The notes beneath the pieces were generated by a model, which was not told the origin of the DNA, made no database searches, and was given only the letters and a program-made list of their open reading frames with translations. 64,000 bases of DNA from Lumbricus terrestris (Eukaryota > Annelida > Clitellata > Crassiclitellata > Lumbricidae), in NCBI GenBank assembly GCA_949752735.1, contig OX457042.1, positions 24,187,375 to 24,251,374 on the forward strand, given 5' to 3'. Below are positions 23,128-34,850 of the stretch, piece after piece. A program made the position numbers and the translations under genes. Within the stretch, counting starts at the first letter, position 1, and each line of letters begins with the position of its first letter.

Positions 23128-23410
23128 CATGGCCGAAACCAAGAAAATGAGGGCGGCGGTTTGTATGCCGAAACCGAGAAAATGAGGGCGGCGGCGGTTT
23201 GTATGCTGAAACCAAGAAAATGAGGGCGGCGGTTCATACGGCGAAACCGAGAAAATGAGGGCGGCGGCGGTTTGTATGCCGAAACCAAGAAAATGAGGGC
23301 GGCGGCGGTTTGTATGCCGAAACCAAGAAAATGAGGGCGGCGGCGCATTATCTGCGGAAACCGAGAAAATGACGGCGGCTGTTTATATGCCGAAACCGAG
23401 AAAATGAGGG
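23128..23410. repeat. GCCGAAACC minisatellite, separate block
   Basis: Seven to eight units identical in type to 19455-20875, directly joined at 23410 to LINE-derived copy C. Confidence 0.93.
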
Positions 23411-23725
23411 CGCCGGTCCTAAGCCCGGATAAAGGAGGAAGGTTTGCCAGGTGGGTGTCGATACCCTGGCAGTAAAAACAAAGACGATCGAAGTTCGATG
23501 CTAAACGGAAACGATGCCAGGATACGCCAGCTCGGATGACGCCTGGAAAACAAGATCGGCAGAACCAATCGAGTGGTTTGGTTTGGATCCGCTACCGAAA
23601 GAACGTCGAAACCTGCTGGTGAAATGATATCAGTGGGTGCTTCGAATGTTCACACTCTCTGGTCGGCAGGAAACTGGAGTTACTGGAGGTGTCAAGATGC
23701 TCGTTTGGATACGCAAAGAAACCCA
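23410..23725 (+). mobile_element. LINE-derived segment, copy C, interrupted by the gap
   Basis: Matches copy A from GCGCCGGTCCTAAGCC through the endonuclease-like ASNVHTLWSAGNW. It differs by small insertions (e.g. a GATGCCAG duplication near 23513) and ends at the N run. Confidence 0.65.
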
Positions 23726-23925
23726 NNNNNNNNNNNNNNNNNNNNNNNNNNNNNNNNNNNNNNNNNNNNNNNNNNNNNNNNNNNNNNNNNNNNNNNNNNN
23801 NNNNNNNNNNNNNNNNNNNNNNNNNNNNNNNNNNNNNNNNNNNNNNNNNNNNNNNNNNNNNNNNNNNNNNNNNNNNNNNNNNNNNNNNNNNNNNNNNNNN
23901 NNNNNNNNNNNNNNNNNNNNNNNNN
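23726..23925. other. Assembly gap (200 N)
   Basis: Unknown bases; the round length suggests a placeholder. Confidence 1.
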
Positions 23926-24654
23926 GTACTTAAATTTATCATAGCCCACTGACAGTCTTTCACTACATACCTGTATAAATAAAGCCTACTGTACAAATGA
24001 AGAAATGAACGAATGAATAAGTTAAATCAAATGAAAGTGTAATGTCAGATGTCAGCGAAAAGACATTATTTATATGGAGCAATGATAAACGCTTGTTTTC
24101 AAAGTGGAAGTAGGCATAAATGGTTAAAAAATTATATACCATTAAGTGAAATAATTATAGTCTATTACACTATTACACTATTACTAAACGAATATTTAAC
24201 TACAGATTAATTTAATTGAATATGCAAAAATGTCAGACAAAACATATTCTACAAAGTAAGCATAGCGTACCTGACAAATGAAGCAAATGACACACGCCAG
24301 AAGGAGAGTCGAATTATTGAATGTGGAATTCCTTTATGTTGAATCCCCGTCCTGCATGGGGCGAAGCGAAGAAGAATACCTCTCGGGTTTCGTCACGTGC
24401 TAGCCTACACCCCGCCAATGCAGCATCCCAAATGGCAATGCCGGCCAGATAAGTTATAAGATTAATTGCTGCGTTGCAACGCCACGGATGATTTAAGAAT
24501 AATATTAAAACTTTTCTAGGCGTTCAAAGTCGAATTGAGAATCCAAAAAGAGCTAGGGAAATGTTCAACATAATAGGCCTACTATAGTAGGTATGAACTC
24601 ACAGGTTGCCATTCCAAGGTGTAGCGTATATAGAATTCATGTTTAGCGGCACAT

Positions 24655-25150
24655 TCCTGTATGCACAGACAGCACAGTGCCAAGCCAATCTGCGACGGGT
24701 CATACAGGCCTGTATATATTGTGCCAACGTAATGTACTGCTGGTCATACAGGCGTGGAAATAATGATAGTGACAACCAAATCTGCTGCTGGTCAAACAGG
24801 CGTATAGGCCTATGCCAACTAAATCTGCTGCTGGTCATACATGCGTGTATATATAGCGTAGTGCCAACCGAATATGCTGCTTGTCATACAGGCCTGTATA
24901 TATTGTGCCAACGTAATGTACTGCTGGTCATACAGGCGTGGAAATAATGATAGTGCCAACCAAATATGCTGCCGGTCATACAGGCGTGTACATAATGATA
25001 GTGCCAAACAAATCTGCTGCTGGTCAAACAGGCGTATATATAGCCTATAGTGCCAAGTGCCAACCCAATATGCTGCTGGTCATACAGGCGTTTATATATA
25101 GCCTAGTGCCAACCCAATATGCTGCTGGTCAAACAGGCGTATATATGAGG
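24655..25150. repeat. About 58-75-bp minisatellite, diverged relative of the 27-31 kb satellite
   Basis: Units contain GTGCCAACC(A/G)AAT(A/C)TGCTGCTGGTCATACAGGCGT followed by TATATA. The alignable core in the 27-31 kb array is GCGCCAGTCGAATATGATGATG...GCGCCTGTATAGT. 23926-24654 is plain AT-rich sequence. Confidence 0.85.
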
Positions 25151-26245
25151 CTTAGTAAAAGCGAGCAATTGCTATGTGAGGATATACTACATATGTAGGC
25201 ATAGGCCACGTAGCCTTTTCATTTCTTTTATTCTCATGCAAGTCAATTAGCCCCCCAAGAAGACCCTGTTCAACTCCGCCCATGCTCTTCCTGCTAGTCT
25301 AAATTTAACAAGAGTATATAGGCTATATAAAAGGAAACCGTCGCTCTATTAGGCCTGCTAATGAGCGCCCTTGAAGGTTGCGTGTATTATACATGCATCT
25401 GACAATAATGAAACTTTGTTTAATAATATGCACGTTAAAAAAGCCCTGGCCTACTAGCCGGCATTAACGGTTGCAAATTTCTTCAAGTGAAGACGAAATA
25501 CTGAATGAGCTACACTGCTACAGGAAATAGGAATGTGGAAAGTTTATCAGAGTTCGGTGATCAGTTTACTATAGCTAGCCTATTATATAGGCCCTATAAA
25601 GTATGCATACATGTCGTAATAATGACATCGCATTTATTCTCTGTATATATTATATGAATCTATACCTTAGTGCATAGGCCTACTTATTATAGCACAGCTG
25701 CACCGCCTGGATGCCACCCACACCCGCATTCACGCATCCATGTAGCAGCATTCCTCTATGTATGACATAATTATTATAAATTGCCTTTATAAGACAGAGC
25801 AAAAGATAATATGATACACCTTGCAAGGGTATGAAGTTGCAGACCCGTTACAGAGTTCAACTGTTCAAATTAGTTTAACCGAATCTCTGTAGGTATCTCT
25901 ATCTCCGTGACTCTGTCTATCTGCCTGCATGTCTGACTAGCTATTAACAGACCGATCTCTCCCTCTCTGTATGCCAGTCTGCCACTCTGGCCTACCTATT
26001 AAAAAGTAGGCCAAATGGAATACCGACAAAATCAGTAATCATAGATGGCATAGATTTGTGGCCGACATAACAGAAATCATTGATCGCCTTCAAAAAGACG
26101 TAAATTTAAACACTGCCCTTGAATAAATGGGAAATAGCGCATTAAAAATTAGTTCTGTTCAGGGGGGGCCTCTGACGACGGGGGCCTGCCGCCATGGCAG
26201 AAATGGCATACTGGTTAATCGTGCCCTGAATAAGTGAATTCTTGC
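25151..26245. other. No gene recognised
   Basis: AT-rich. A short match to a MITE end (GCACGTTAAAAAAGCCCTG, about 25430-25448) is a relic of the family at 40086 and 60994. Confidence 0.5.
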
Positions 26246-26330
26246 AAGCATAGATGTAAAAAACGATGAAAATGAAATCAAAAACGTCGTTTTTTTCGAA
26301 ATAATAAAATAAACGACAAAAAACGGGTAG
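26246..26330 (-). mobile_element. Fragment of the CATAG(A/T)TGTAAAAAACG hAT family
   Basis: CATAGATGTAAAAAACGATG and nearby GTCGTTTTTTTCGAAATAATA match the right end of the element at 54470-55262. The other end is missing. Confidence 0.55.
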
Positions 26331-26703
26331 GATGGGGGTGGAAATTTTCGTCAAACCCACATTTCTCGGGTCGCGTACCGGTAGAGGTAGGAGTGTGGTA
26401 GGGTGGGGTTGTGGCCGTAGCGGATTGAACCCTAAATTTCACGGGCAACGCCGGTTTCCACAGCTAGTAATTATATAAAGACAGAGTAGAAACACGAGTG
26501 TTCATTTCCATGTATAAGAGTAAAAGGGGTAAGAAGTCCCGCTTATTATTAAAGAAACCTAAATATGTAATTTCTTTTTTTGTTTGTATGCGTTTATGTC
26601 ACATGATGGATCACACTGTTCAGTACGATAAGAGCTTCAAGATATATGATACTCGACCATATTATGTCTGTGCGGTGTAGGTCCAGCGGTTCAAGTGGTT
26701 TGG

Positions 26704-26850
26704 GTGAGCAGTGGGAACGCCGGATGTGAATCATGTGAGCAGGGGGAACGCTGATGAAGAATTGTGTTGAAATGCATGTGTTTTGGGTTTCCATCATGAC
26801 GAGCAGTGGGAACGCAAGCCAAGAATTTAGAGAGCAGTGGGAACGCCGCC
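26704..26850. repeat. Four spaced GAGCAGTGGGAACGC motifs
   Basis: Copies at about 26705, 26737, 26800 and 26832 (the second reads GAGCAGGGGGAACGC). Spacing is irregular and the intervening sequence is unrelated. Confidence 0.7.
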
Positions 26851-27104
26851 TACTTTAAACGCTGTGTAGGTCACATAGGCCTACATATATATTGTCAAAC
26901 GACCGCTCAGTGCAGACCTATAATATTAGGCTATGTATGTGGCTTTAAAATTAAGAGACACGAAGATACACATCAATCTCGTGTCAGCCTTCGCTTGGCT
27001 GTCAACACTTCACTCCATCAAGTCGAGCGTTAAAAATGCCTGAAGTAATATTACACTTGTTTCTGCGCGCGCCGGTGTGTGTGTGCCGCTTTCTATGTCT
27101 ATAT

Positions 27105-27106
27105 CA

Positions 27107-27154
<48 letters not shown>

Positions 27155-27178
27155 ACAGACACACACACACACACGCAC
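27105..27178. repeat. Compound (GTCT)n(CT)n(CA)n microsatellite
   Basis: Three simple repeats in series. Confidence 0.95.
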
Positions 27179-27227
27179 AATATCGCTCTTTCTCTAATAG
27201 AATTTGATGCTGTTCGTTCCGTCCTAT

Positions 27228-30200
27228 ATTATAGCGCCAGTCTAATCTGATGCTCATCATAAGCGCCGGTACAGTAAAAATGGAATCTACTGATGCACGT
27301 TCAGTGGTATTTATATGGCGCCAGTAGAATATGATGATGATGATATGCGCCTGTATAGTAAATCCGAATCTGCTGATGCAAGTTCAGTGGTATTTATACA
27401 GCGCCAGTCGAATATGATGATGATGATATGCGCCTGTATAGTCAATCCGAATCTGCTGATGCAAGTTCAGTGGTATTTATACAGCGCCAGTCTAATCTGA
27501 TGCTCATCATAAGCGCCTGTATAGTAAAAATGGAATCTGCTGATGCACGTTCAGTGGTATTTAGATGGCGCCAGTAGAATATGATGATGATGATATGCGC
27601 CTGTATAGTAAATCCGAATCTGCTGATGCAAGTTCAGTGGTATTTATACAGCGCCAGTCGAATATGATGATGATGATATGCGCCTGTATAGTCAATCCGA
27701 ATCTGCTGATGCAAGTTCAGTGGTATTTATACAGCGCCAGTCGAATATGATGATGATGATATGCGCCTGTATAGTCAATCCGAATCTGCTGATGCAAGTT
27801 CAGTGGTATTTATACAGCGCCAGTCGAATATGATGATGAAGATATGCGCCTGTATAGTAAATCCGAATCTGCTGATGCACGTTCCCTGGTATATAGAGAG
27901 CACCAGGCGAATATGATGATGATGATTTGCGCCTCTATATATAGTAGATCCGAATCTGCTGATGCAAGTTCAGTGGTATTTATACAGCGCCAGTCGAATA
28001 TGATGATGATGATAAGCGCCTGTATAGTAGATCCGAATCTGCTGATGCACGTTCCCTGGTAGGCCTATATAGAGAGCACCTGGCGAATATGATGATGATG
28101 ATATGCGCCTGTATAGTAAATCCGAATCTGCTGATGCACGTTCAGTGGTATATAGAGAGCACCAGTCGAATATGATGATGATGATATGCGCCTGTATAGT
28201 AGATCCGAATCTGCTGATGCACGTTCAGTGGTATATAGAGAGCACCAGGCGAATATGATGATGATGATTTGCGCCTCTATATATAGTAGATCCGAATCTG
28301 CTGATGCAGGTTCAGTGGTATATAGAGAGCACCAGGCGAATATGATGATGATGATATGCGCCTGTATAGTAAATCCGAATCTGCTGATGCAAGTTCAGTG
28401 GTATTTATACAGCGCCAGTCGAATATGATGATGATGATATGCGCCTGTATAGTAAATCCGAATCTGCTGATGCACGTTCAGTGGTATATAGAGAGCACCA
28501 GGCGAATATGATGATGATGATTTGCGCCTCTATATATAGTAGATCCGAATCTGCTGATGCACGTTCCCTGGTAGGCCTATATAGAGAGCATCTGGCGAAT
28601 ATGATGATGATGATATGCGCCTGTATAGTAAATACGAATCTGCTGATGCACGTTCAGTGGTATTTATACAGCGCCAGTCGAATATGATGATGATGATATG
28701 CGCCTCTATATATAGTAGATCCGAATCTGCTGATGCAGGTTCAGTGGTATATAGAGAGCACCAGGCGAATATGATGATGATGATATGCGCCTCTATATAT
28801 AGTAGATCCGAATCTGCTGATGCACGTTCAGTGGTATATAGAGAGCACCAGGCGAATATGATGATATGCGCCTGTATAGTAAATCCGAATCTGCTGATGC
28901 AAGTTCAGTGGTATTTATACAGCGCCAGTCGAATATGATGATGATGATATGCGCCTGTATAGTAAATCCGAATCTGCTGATACAAGTTCAGTGGTATTTA
29001 TACAGCGCCAGTCGAATATGATGATGATGATATGCGCCTTTATTGTAGATCCGAATCTGCTGATGCAGGTTCAGTGGTATATAGAGAGCACCAGGCGAAT
29101 ATGATGATGATGATATGCGCCTGTATAGTAAATCCGAATCTGCTGATGCAAGTTCAGTGGTATTTATACAGCGCCAGTCGAATATGATGATGATGATATG
29201 CGCCTGTATAGTAAATCCGAATCTGCTGATGCAAGTTCAGTGGTATTTATACAGCGCCAGTCGAATATGATGATGATGATATGCGCCTGTATAGTAAATC
29301 CGAATCTGCTGATACAAGTTCAGTGGTATTTATACAGCGCCAGTCGAATATGATGATGATGATATGCGCCTTTATTGTAGATCCGAATCTGCTGATGCAG
29401 GTTCAGTGGTATATAGAGAGCACCAGGCGAATATGATGATGATGATATGCGCCTGTATAGTAAATCCGAATCTGCTGATGCAAGTTCAGTGGTATTTATA
29501 CAGCGCCAGTCGAATATGATGATGATGATATGCGCCTGTATAGTAGATCCGAATCTGCTGATGCACGTTCAGTGGTATATAGAGAGCACCAGGCGAATAT
29601 GATGATGATGATTTGCGCCTCTATATATAGTAGATCCGAATCTGCTGATGCAGGTTCAGTGGTATATAGAGAGCACCAGGCGAATATGATGATGATGATA
29701 TGCGCCTGTATAGTAAATCCGAATCTGCTGATGCAAGTTCAGTGGTATTTATACAGCGCCAGTCGAATATGATGATGATGATATGCGCCTGTATAGTAAA
29801 TCCGAATCTGCTGATGCACGTTCAGTGGTATATAGAGAGCACCAGGCGAATATGATGATGATGATTTGCGCCTCTATATATAGTAGATCCGAATCTGCTG
29901 ATGCACGTTCCCTGGTAGGCCTATATAGAGAGCATCTGGCGAATATGATGATGATGATATGCGCCTGTATAGTAAATACGAATCTGCTGATGCACGTTCA
30001 GTGGTATTTATACAGCGCCAGTCGAATATGATGATGATGATATGCGCCTCTATATATAGTAGATCCGAATCTGCTGATGCAGGTTCAGTGGTATATAGAG
30101 AGCACCAGGCGAATATGATGATGATGATATGCGCCTCTATATATAGTAGATCCGAATCTGCTGATGCACGTTCAGTGGTATATAGAGAGCACCAGGCGAA

Positions 30201-31165
30201 TATGATGATATGCGCCTGTATAGTAAATCCGAATCTGCTGATGCAAGTTCAGTGGTATTTATACAGCGCCAGTCGAATATGATGATGATGATATGCGCCT
30301 GTATAGTAAATCCGAATCTGCTGATACAAGTTCAGTGGTATTTATACAGCGCCAGTCGAATATGATGATGATGATATGCGCCTTTATTGTAGATCCGAAT
30401 CTGCTGATGCAGGTTCAGTGGTATATAGAGAGCACCAGGCGAATATGATGATATGCGCCTGTATAGTAAATCCGAATCTGATGACTCAGTGGTATTTATA
30501 CAGCGCCAGTCGAATATGATGATGATGATATGCGCCTGTATAGTAGATCCGAATCTGCTGATGCAAGTTCAGTGGTATTTATACAGCGCCAGTCGAATAT
30601 GATGATGAAGATATGCGCCTGCATAGTAAATCCGAATCTGCTGATGCACGTTCAGTGGTATTTATACAGCGCCAGTCGAATATGATGATGATGATATGCG
30701 CCTGCATAGTAAATCCGAATCTGCTGATGCACGTTCCCTGGTAGGCCTATATAGAGAGCATCTGGCGAATATGATGATGATGATATGCGCCTGTATATTA
30801 AATACGAATCTGCTGATGCACGTTCAGTGGTATTTATACGGCGCCAGTCGAATATGATGATGATGATATGCGCCTGTATAGTAAATCCGAATCTGCTGAT
30901 GCACGTTCTGTGGTATATAGAGAGCACCTGGCGAATATGATGATGATGATATGCGCCTGCATAGTAAATCCGAATCTGCTGATGCACGTTCCCTGGTATA
31001 TAGAGAGCACCTGGCGAATATGATGATGATGATATGCGCCTGTATAGTAAATCCGAATCTGCTGATGCACGTTCAGTGGTATTTATACAGCGCCAGTCGA
31101 ATATGATGATGATGATATGCGCCTGCATAGTAAATCAGAATCTGCTGATGCACGTTCAGTAGTAC
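27228..31165. repeat. About 83-bp satellite array, 3.9 kb, with higher-order structure
   Basis: About 47 units containing CGAATATGATGATGATGATA, TGCGCCTGTATAGTAAATCC, GAATCTGCTGATGCACGTTC and either a TTTATACAGCGCCAGT or TATAGAGAGCACCAGG ending. The block starting near 28180 recurs with the same order of variants 1344 bp downstream (near 29524); a 250-bp period links 27315 and 27565. Short frames in it repeat identically and are not genes. Confidence 0.96.
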
Positions 31166-31980
31166 TAGGCCTATATATAGTCGCTTAATTGTGTTTTCAT
31201 TTTGACTTCCGGCATATGAATGTGTAAAATTAGTAGGCCTATCCACCTTAGCGGCTCATTTGTAGGGTAGACTGTAAATTTAGATGTCACCCGCTTCTGC
31301 ATTCTTCATGTTTGATCATCAACTTGGAGTTTTAGACAAGTCGGTTATAGTATTGTAAAAAATTAACGCGTTGACAAGGAGTTAATGTTTAACAGTTGAG
31401 CGAACCTAAATCAATTATAATATTGTACCTATAAACTAGGTGGATAAAATTAATTATAATTATGCATAACTTCCTACACGTAGAATACATAATTCACAAC
31501 AACACGATTAGTTTATAATGTCATTTTTGCCATCTTTTTCCTATCGATTTCGTTAATAGCTAAATTACTTTTGACTGAGACCTCTGGCTTCCGCGACGTA
31601 TAGCTTCTGTTGGCGCTAAAGAAATCTCGAGATTGAGATTGCGCTCACAAATACAAACTGCAACCAAAACAGATTTTTAAGTGGAAGAAATAAAATAACA
31701 GGAAACTGATCATAATGATATAATGCTGTTATATTGTTTGTAACATTTCTGATGCACAGATTCAGGCAATGGCTAATTTTTATGTATAGACTAATGTGAA
31801 AAACTGTTATAATAGAGAAGATAGTGTGCATTGCCAATATTTTCTTCACACTTACAAGATTGAAGTGGTTTGGAAAACGAAAAAGATTAGACTGTTTAAA
31901 TTATTTAGCGTACAGCACTTGTAATAATGAATTTAATTTGTTTAAAAATTATTTATAATCCTCTATTGGTATAGATGAAC
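31166..31980. other. No gene recognised
   Basis: AT-rich, no features seen. Confidence 0.5.
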
Positions 31981-32430
31981 TGCTGCCTGTATAGTCAATC
32001 CGGATCCGAATCTGATGATGCACGTTCAGTGGTATGTAGGCCTGTATAGCGTCAGTCGAATATGATGATGATCGTTAGCGCCTGTATAGTAAAAATCGAA
32101 TCTGATGCTAATAATAATAATAACAATCTATTCTTTTATTAAACGCCTGCAAGACGCACTGCGCTTTTCATTTACAAGTTATGCAGTAATCTTAATTAAA
32201 CTTATATACTAAATGAACAGACCGCTTTGAAATTAGGCCTACAATGCGCTAATAGCAGCCTACAAAGCAAATCCGCCCAAAATGGGCTCGGACTCACTGC
32301 CTCTCGCACTCTAGGCCAGCGTGTTATCCATTGCGCTACCATTGCTGCCGGTTCCGTGGCATATTATAGCGGCAGTCGAATATGATGATGATCGTTTGCG
32401 CCTGTATAGTAAAATCTAATCTGATGCTGG
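31981..32430. repeat. Isolated satellite monomers with an inserted tRNA-like SINE
   Basis: Diverged monomers of the 27-31 kb family at 31985-32105 and 32365-32430. Between them is a segment repeated from 10350-10480 and, on the minus strand (about 32355-32260), a tRNA-like head with A-box-like TGGTAGCGCAATGG and B-box-like AGTCCGAGCCC. Confidence 0.65.
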
Positions 32431-32767
32431 TCATAGATTACATTGGGTTAGTTTTGGGCCAGTTTTTGCCAGCCTTTGGGCGGGAATTTCGGAAAGTACA
32501 TGGCAACCCTGAACATAACGGAATCGCATAACGGAACCGGAACCGGAAACGAATGTGAATTCGGGGCTGGGTTCTTGAGCGTCGTTCAGTGGCCAACCAC
32601 GGTCTTCTGGATCCTTCTGCCCTGTTGGAATCCTCACAGGTAGCTGAGATCAGCCGGATAACTTGTTAATTTACTAGTTAGGCTATTGATTATGAAATAA
32701 AATTGTCTGTTAATTGTATTTGAATTTTTGATGGATGCGATTCGTAATCGACTGGTTAATTGTTAAT

Positions 32768-33143
32768 GGTAACGGCCCGCTATTCCGATGGTCCACTATT
32801 CCGAAGGTCCACTATTCCGAATATCAGCTAGATTTTGTTCGTTATCCTTGGTGGTTAGGGTTACAGTGGGTTAGGGTTAGGGTTGGGGGTTAGGGTGGGT
32901 TAGGGTTGGGTGGGTTAGGATTAGGTTTGTGGTCATGGTTAGAGATATGGGGAGGGTTATGGTTATGGTTGGGGTGGGTTAGGTTTAGGGTTATGGTTAG
33001 GGTTGGGGTGGGTTAGGTTTAGGGTTATGGTTAGGGTTGGGGTGAGTTAGAGTTAGGGTCATAGTTAGGTTTAGGTTTAAGGGGTAGAATTCGGAATAGT
33101 GGACCTTCGGAATAGTGGACCCTCGGAATAGTGGACCCAAACC
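32768..33143. mobile_element. Foldback element with telomere-like TTAGGG interior
   Basis: Flanked by ATTGTTAAT on both sides (32759-32767 and 33144-33152); copy A has a single ATTGTTAAT at the equivalent place. Each end has tandem copies of GGTCCACTATTCCGAA (left) or its complement TTCGGAATAGTGGAC (right). The interior, about 32868-33085, is degenerate GGGTTAGGGTTA on the plus strand. Confidence 0.8.
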
Positions 33144-33534
33144 ATTGTTAATAGAGTTAATTACTCTATCCTTTAACCTCTTACAAAACATATTAGACTC
33201 GCTCGTGCATTCATTCGTCGCTACTACCTACAGTAAACTGCATGGTATTTGCTGGAAGAAATTGCGCCTGCTGCATGTTGTTGAGTTGTTCCATGCGTGA
33301 AGTAAACTATTTTGGAATTCGTTTGAGCATTTCTTTGGCACTGAGCGCTGCGTAGAGTTCTAGACGCAATAGCTAACAAAAAGGCAATCATTCTTCTTGA
33401 ATAGATTTCAACTCTTAAAGTCAACTCTATGTCGTTAACTTGCTTTAATTGATGGTAATTGCAGTGGAAAGAAAACGGTGAAGAAGAACAAGACGGCAAA
33501 AGAAGATGTTGGAAACGCAATCCTGAAGAACTTT

Positions 33535-33662
33535 TGTTGAGTGTGCAAAGAACATTTTTGTTGACTGTGCAAAGAACATTTTTGTTGACTGTGCAAAGAA
33601 CATTTTTGTTGACTGTGCAAAGAACATTTTATTGACTGTGCAAAGAACATTTTTGTTGACTG
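33535..33662. repeat. Short 24-bp minisatellite (copy B)
   Basis: Five to six units of AAAGAACATTTTTGTTGAC; unexpanded counterpart of 17056-17975. Confidence 0.92.
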
Positions 33663-33664
33663 TA

Positions 33665-34850
33665 CATGCAGTTAGCAAAGTGAAAATGCCTGAAACAATG
33701 AAAGTGGACATTTATTTCAGTCTTAAACCATGTATTTGAGCACTAAAATCAGGAATAATTTTGTGAAGATCACAGCTTAAGAAGCTACGGTTACAGTGCG
33801 TTTCATCTGATCCCCTACCCTCCAATTCCCGGCTCAGACGACACCCACCTTAGTAGCTGTTCCACCCCTCTGATCCTACGGTACCTCGACCCGAACCACC
33901 ATGGACTACTCTTACGGAGAACCCTTTTGACTCAACGCATTTGATCCTGATCCTATGGTAACTCGACCCGGACCACCACGGACTACTCTCACGGACAGCC
34001 CTTCTGACTCAACGCAGCGCTCGTGAATAAGCCGGTGCCCCGCGCTTGGCTTTCCAGTGGCGCTTTAGAAATTAGGAGATTACGAGATTACGATTACGGT
34101 TACAGTGCGGAAATCCAAAAATTGTTAAAAATTGAGATGTGACACTTTGAAGTCTTAATTGACTGACAGCAGTGAAAACTGAGCAATTTTTAATAAGGAT
34201 GGCAGCTTAAATTCCAATTACAATATGGAAATTCAAAAATTTAAACAATGTGGAGGTGACATTTATTGAAGTCTTTAGTCATGTATTTTAGCAATGATAT
34301 AATGAGAAACTTTGTCGAGATCACATACTAAAATGTTTATATTACAGTGTGGAAAATTAAACATTTAAAACAATTATGGGAAAACTTTTAAAGTCTGAAA
34401 CTAGACTATTTGCACTGAAATAATGTGCAATTTCATTAAAATGACAGCCTAAAATACTACAATTGCAGGGTGGAGATTAAAAAATTTTCGACATGGGGGG
34501 CACCTTGAAGTCTTACACCAGGACTATTAGCATTGAAATGATGATCAATTTCGTTAAAATGACAGCCCAGAATGCATAAATTGCAGTGCGGAAATTCAAA
34601 ACATTTCGACATTGAGAGGGTTACACTTTTGAAGTCTTTGACCAGGACTAATAGCACTAAAATAATGAGCAATTTCGTTAAAATGAGAGCCTAAAATGTT
34701 GCCATTGCAGTGTGGAAATTCGAAACATTTAGACACTGGGTTACACTTTGAAGTCTTAAAACTAGGACTATTTGCACTGAAATGATGAGCAGCTTAAATA
34801 AGACGACTAAAATGCTACAATTGCAGTATGGAGATTAAAAAATTTCCGAC
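33665..34850. repeat. About 115-120-bp degenerate tandem repeat
   Basis: Units share ACACTTTGAAGTCTTA, (A/T)GCACTGAAATAATGAGCAATTT, AAAATGACAGCCTAAAATG and TTGCAGTGTGGAAATTCAAAA. About nine units, interrupted at 33803-34090 by a GC-richer insert that itself contains a doubled segment (GATCCT..ACTCGACCC..ACGGACTACTCT). Confidence 0.85.

Larger units (their letters stand above)
32570..33662 (+). mobile_element. LINE-derived unit, copy B (paralogue of 16140-17975)
   Basis: 32575-32760 matches 16142-16310. After the inserted telomere-like element, 33153-33350 matches 16395-16590, and 33350-33662 matches 16868 onward, including AACGGTGAAGAAGAACAA and the start of the 24-bp minisatellite. Copy B lacks the MITE present in A and carries an element absent from A. 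Confidence 0.82.

Noticed and set aside
23573..23996. Frames running through the N gap
   Set aside because: Sequence unknown; openness is an artefact of Ns.
27315..31128. Many plus-strand and some minus-strand frames of 60-158 codons in the 27-31 kb array
   Set aside because: Repeated identical translations of satellite units, with no start context, domain or splice structure.
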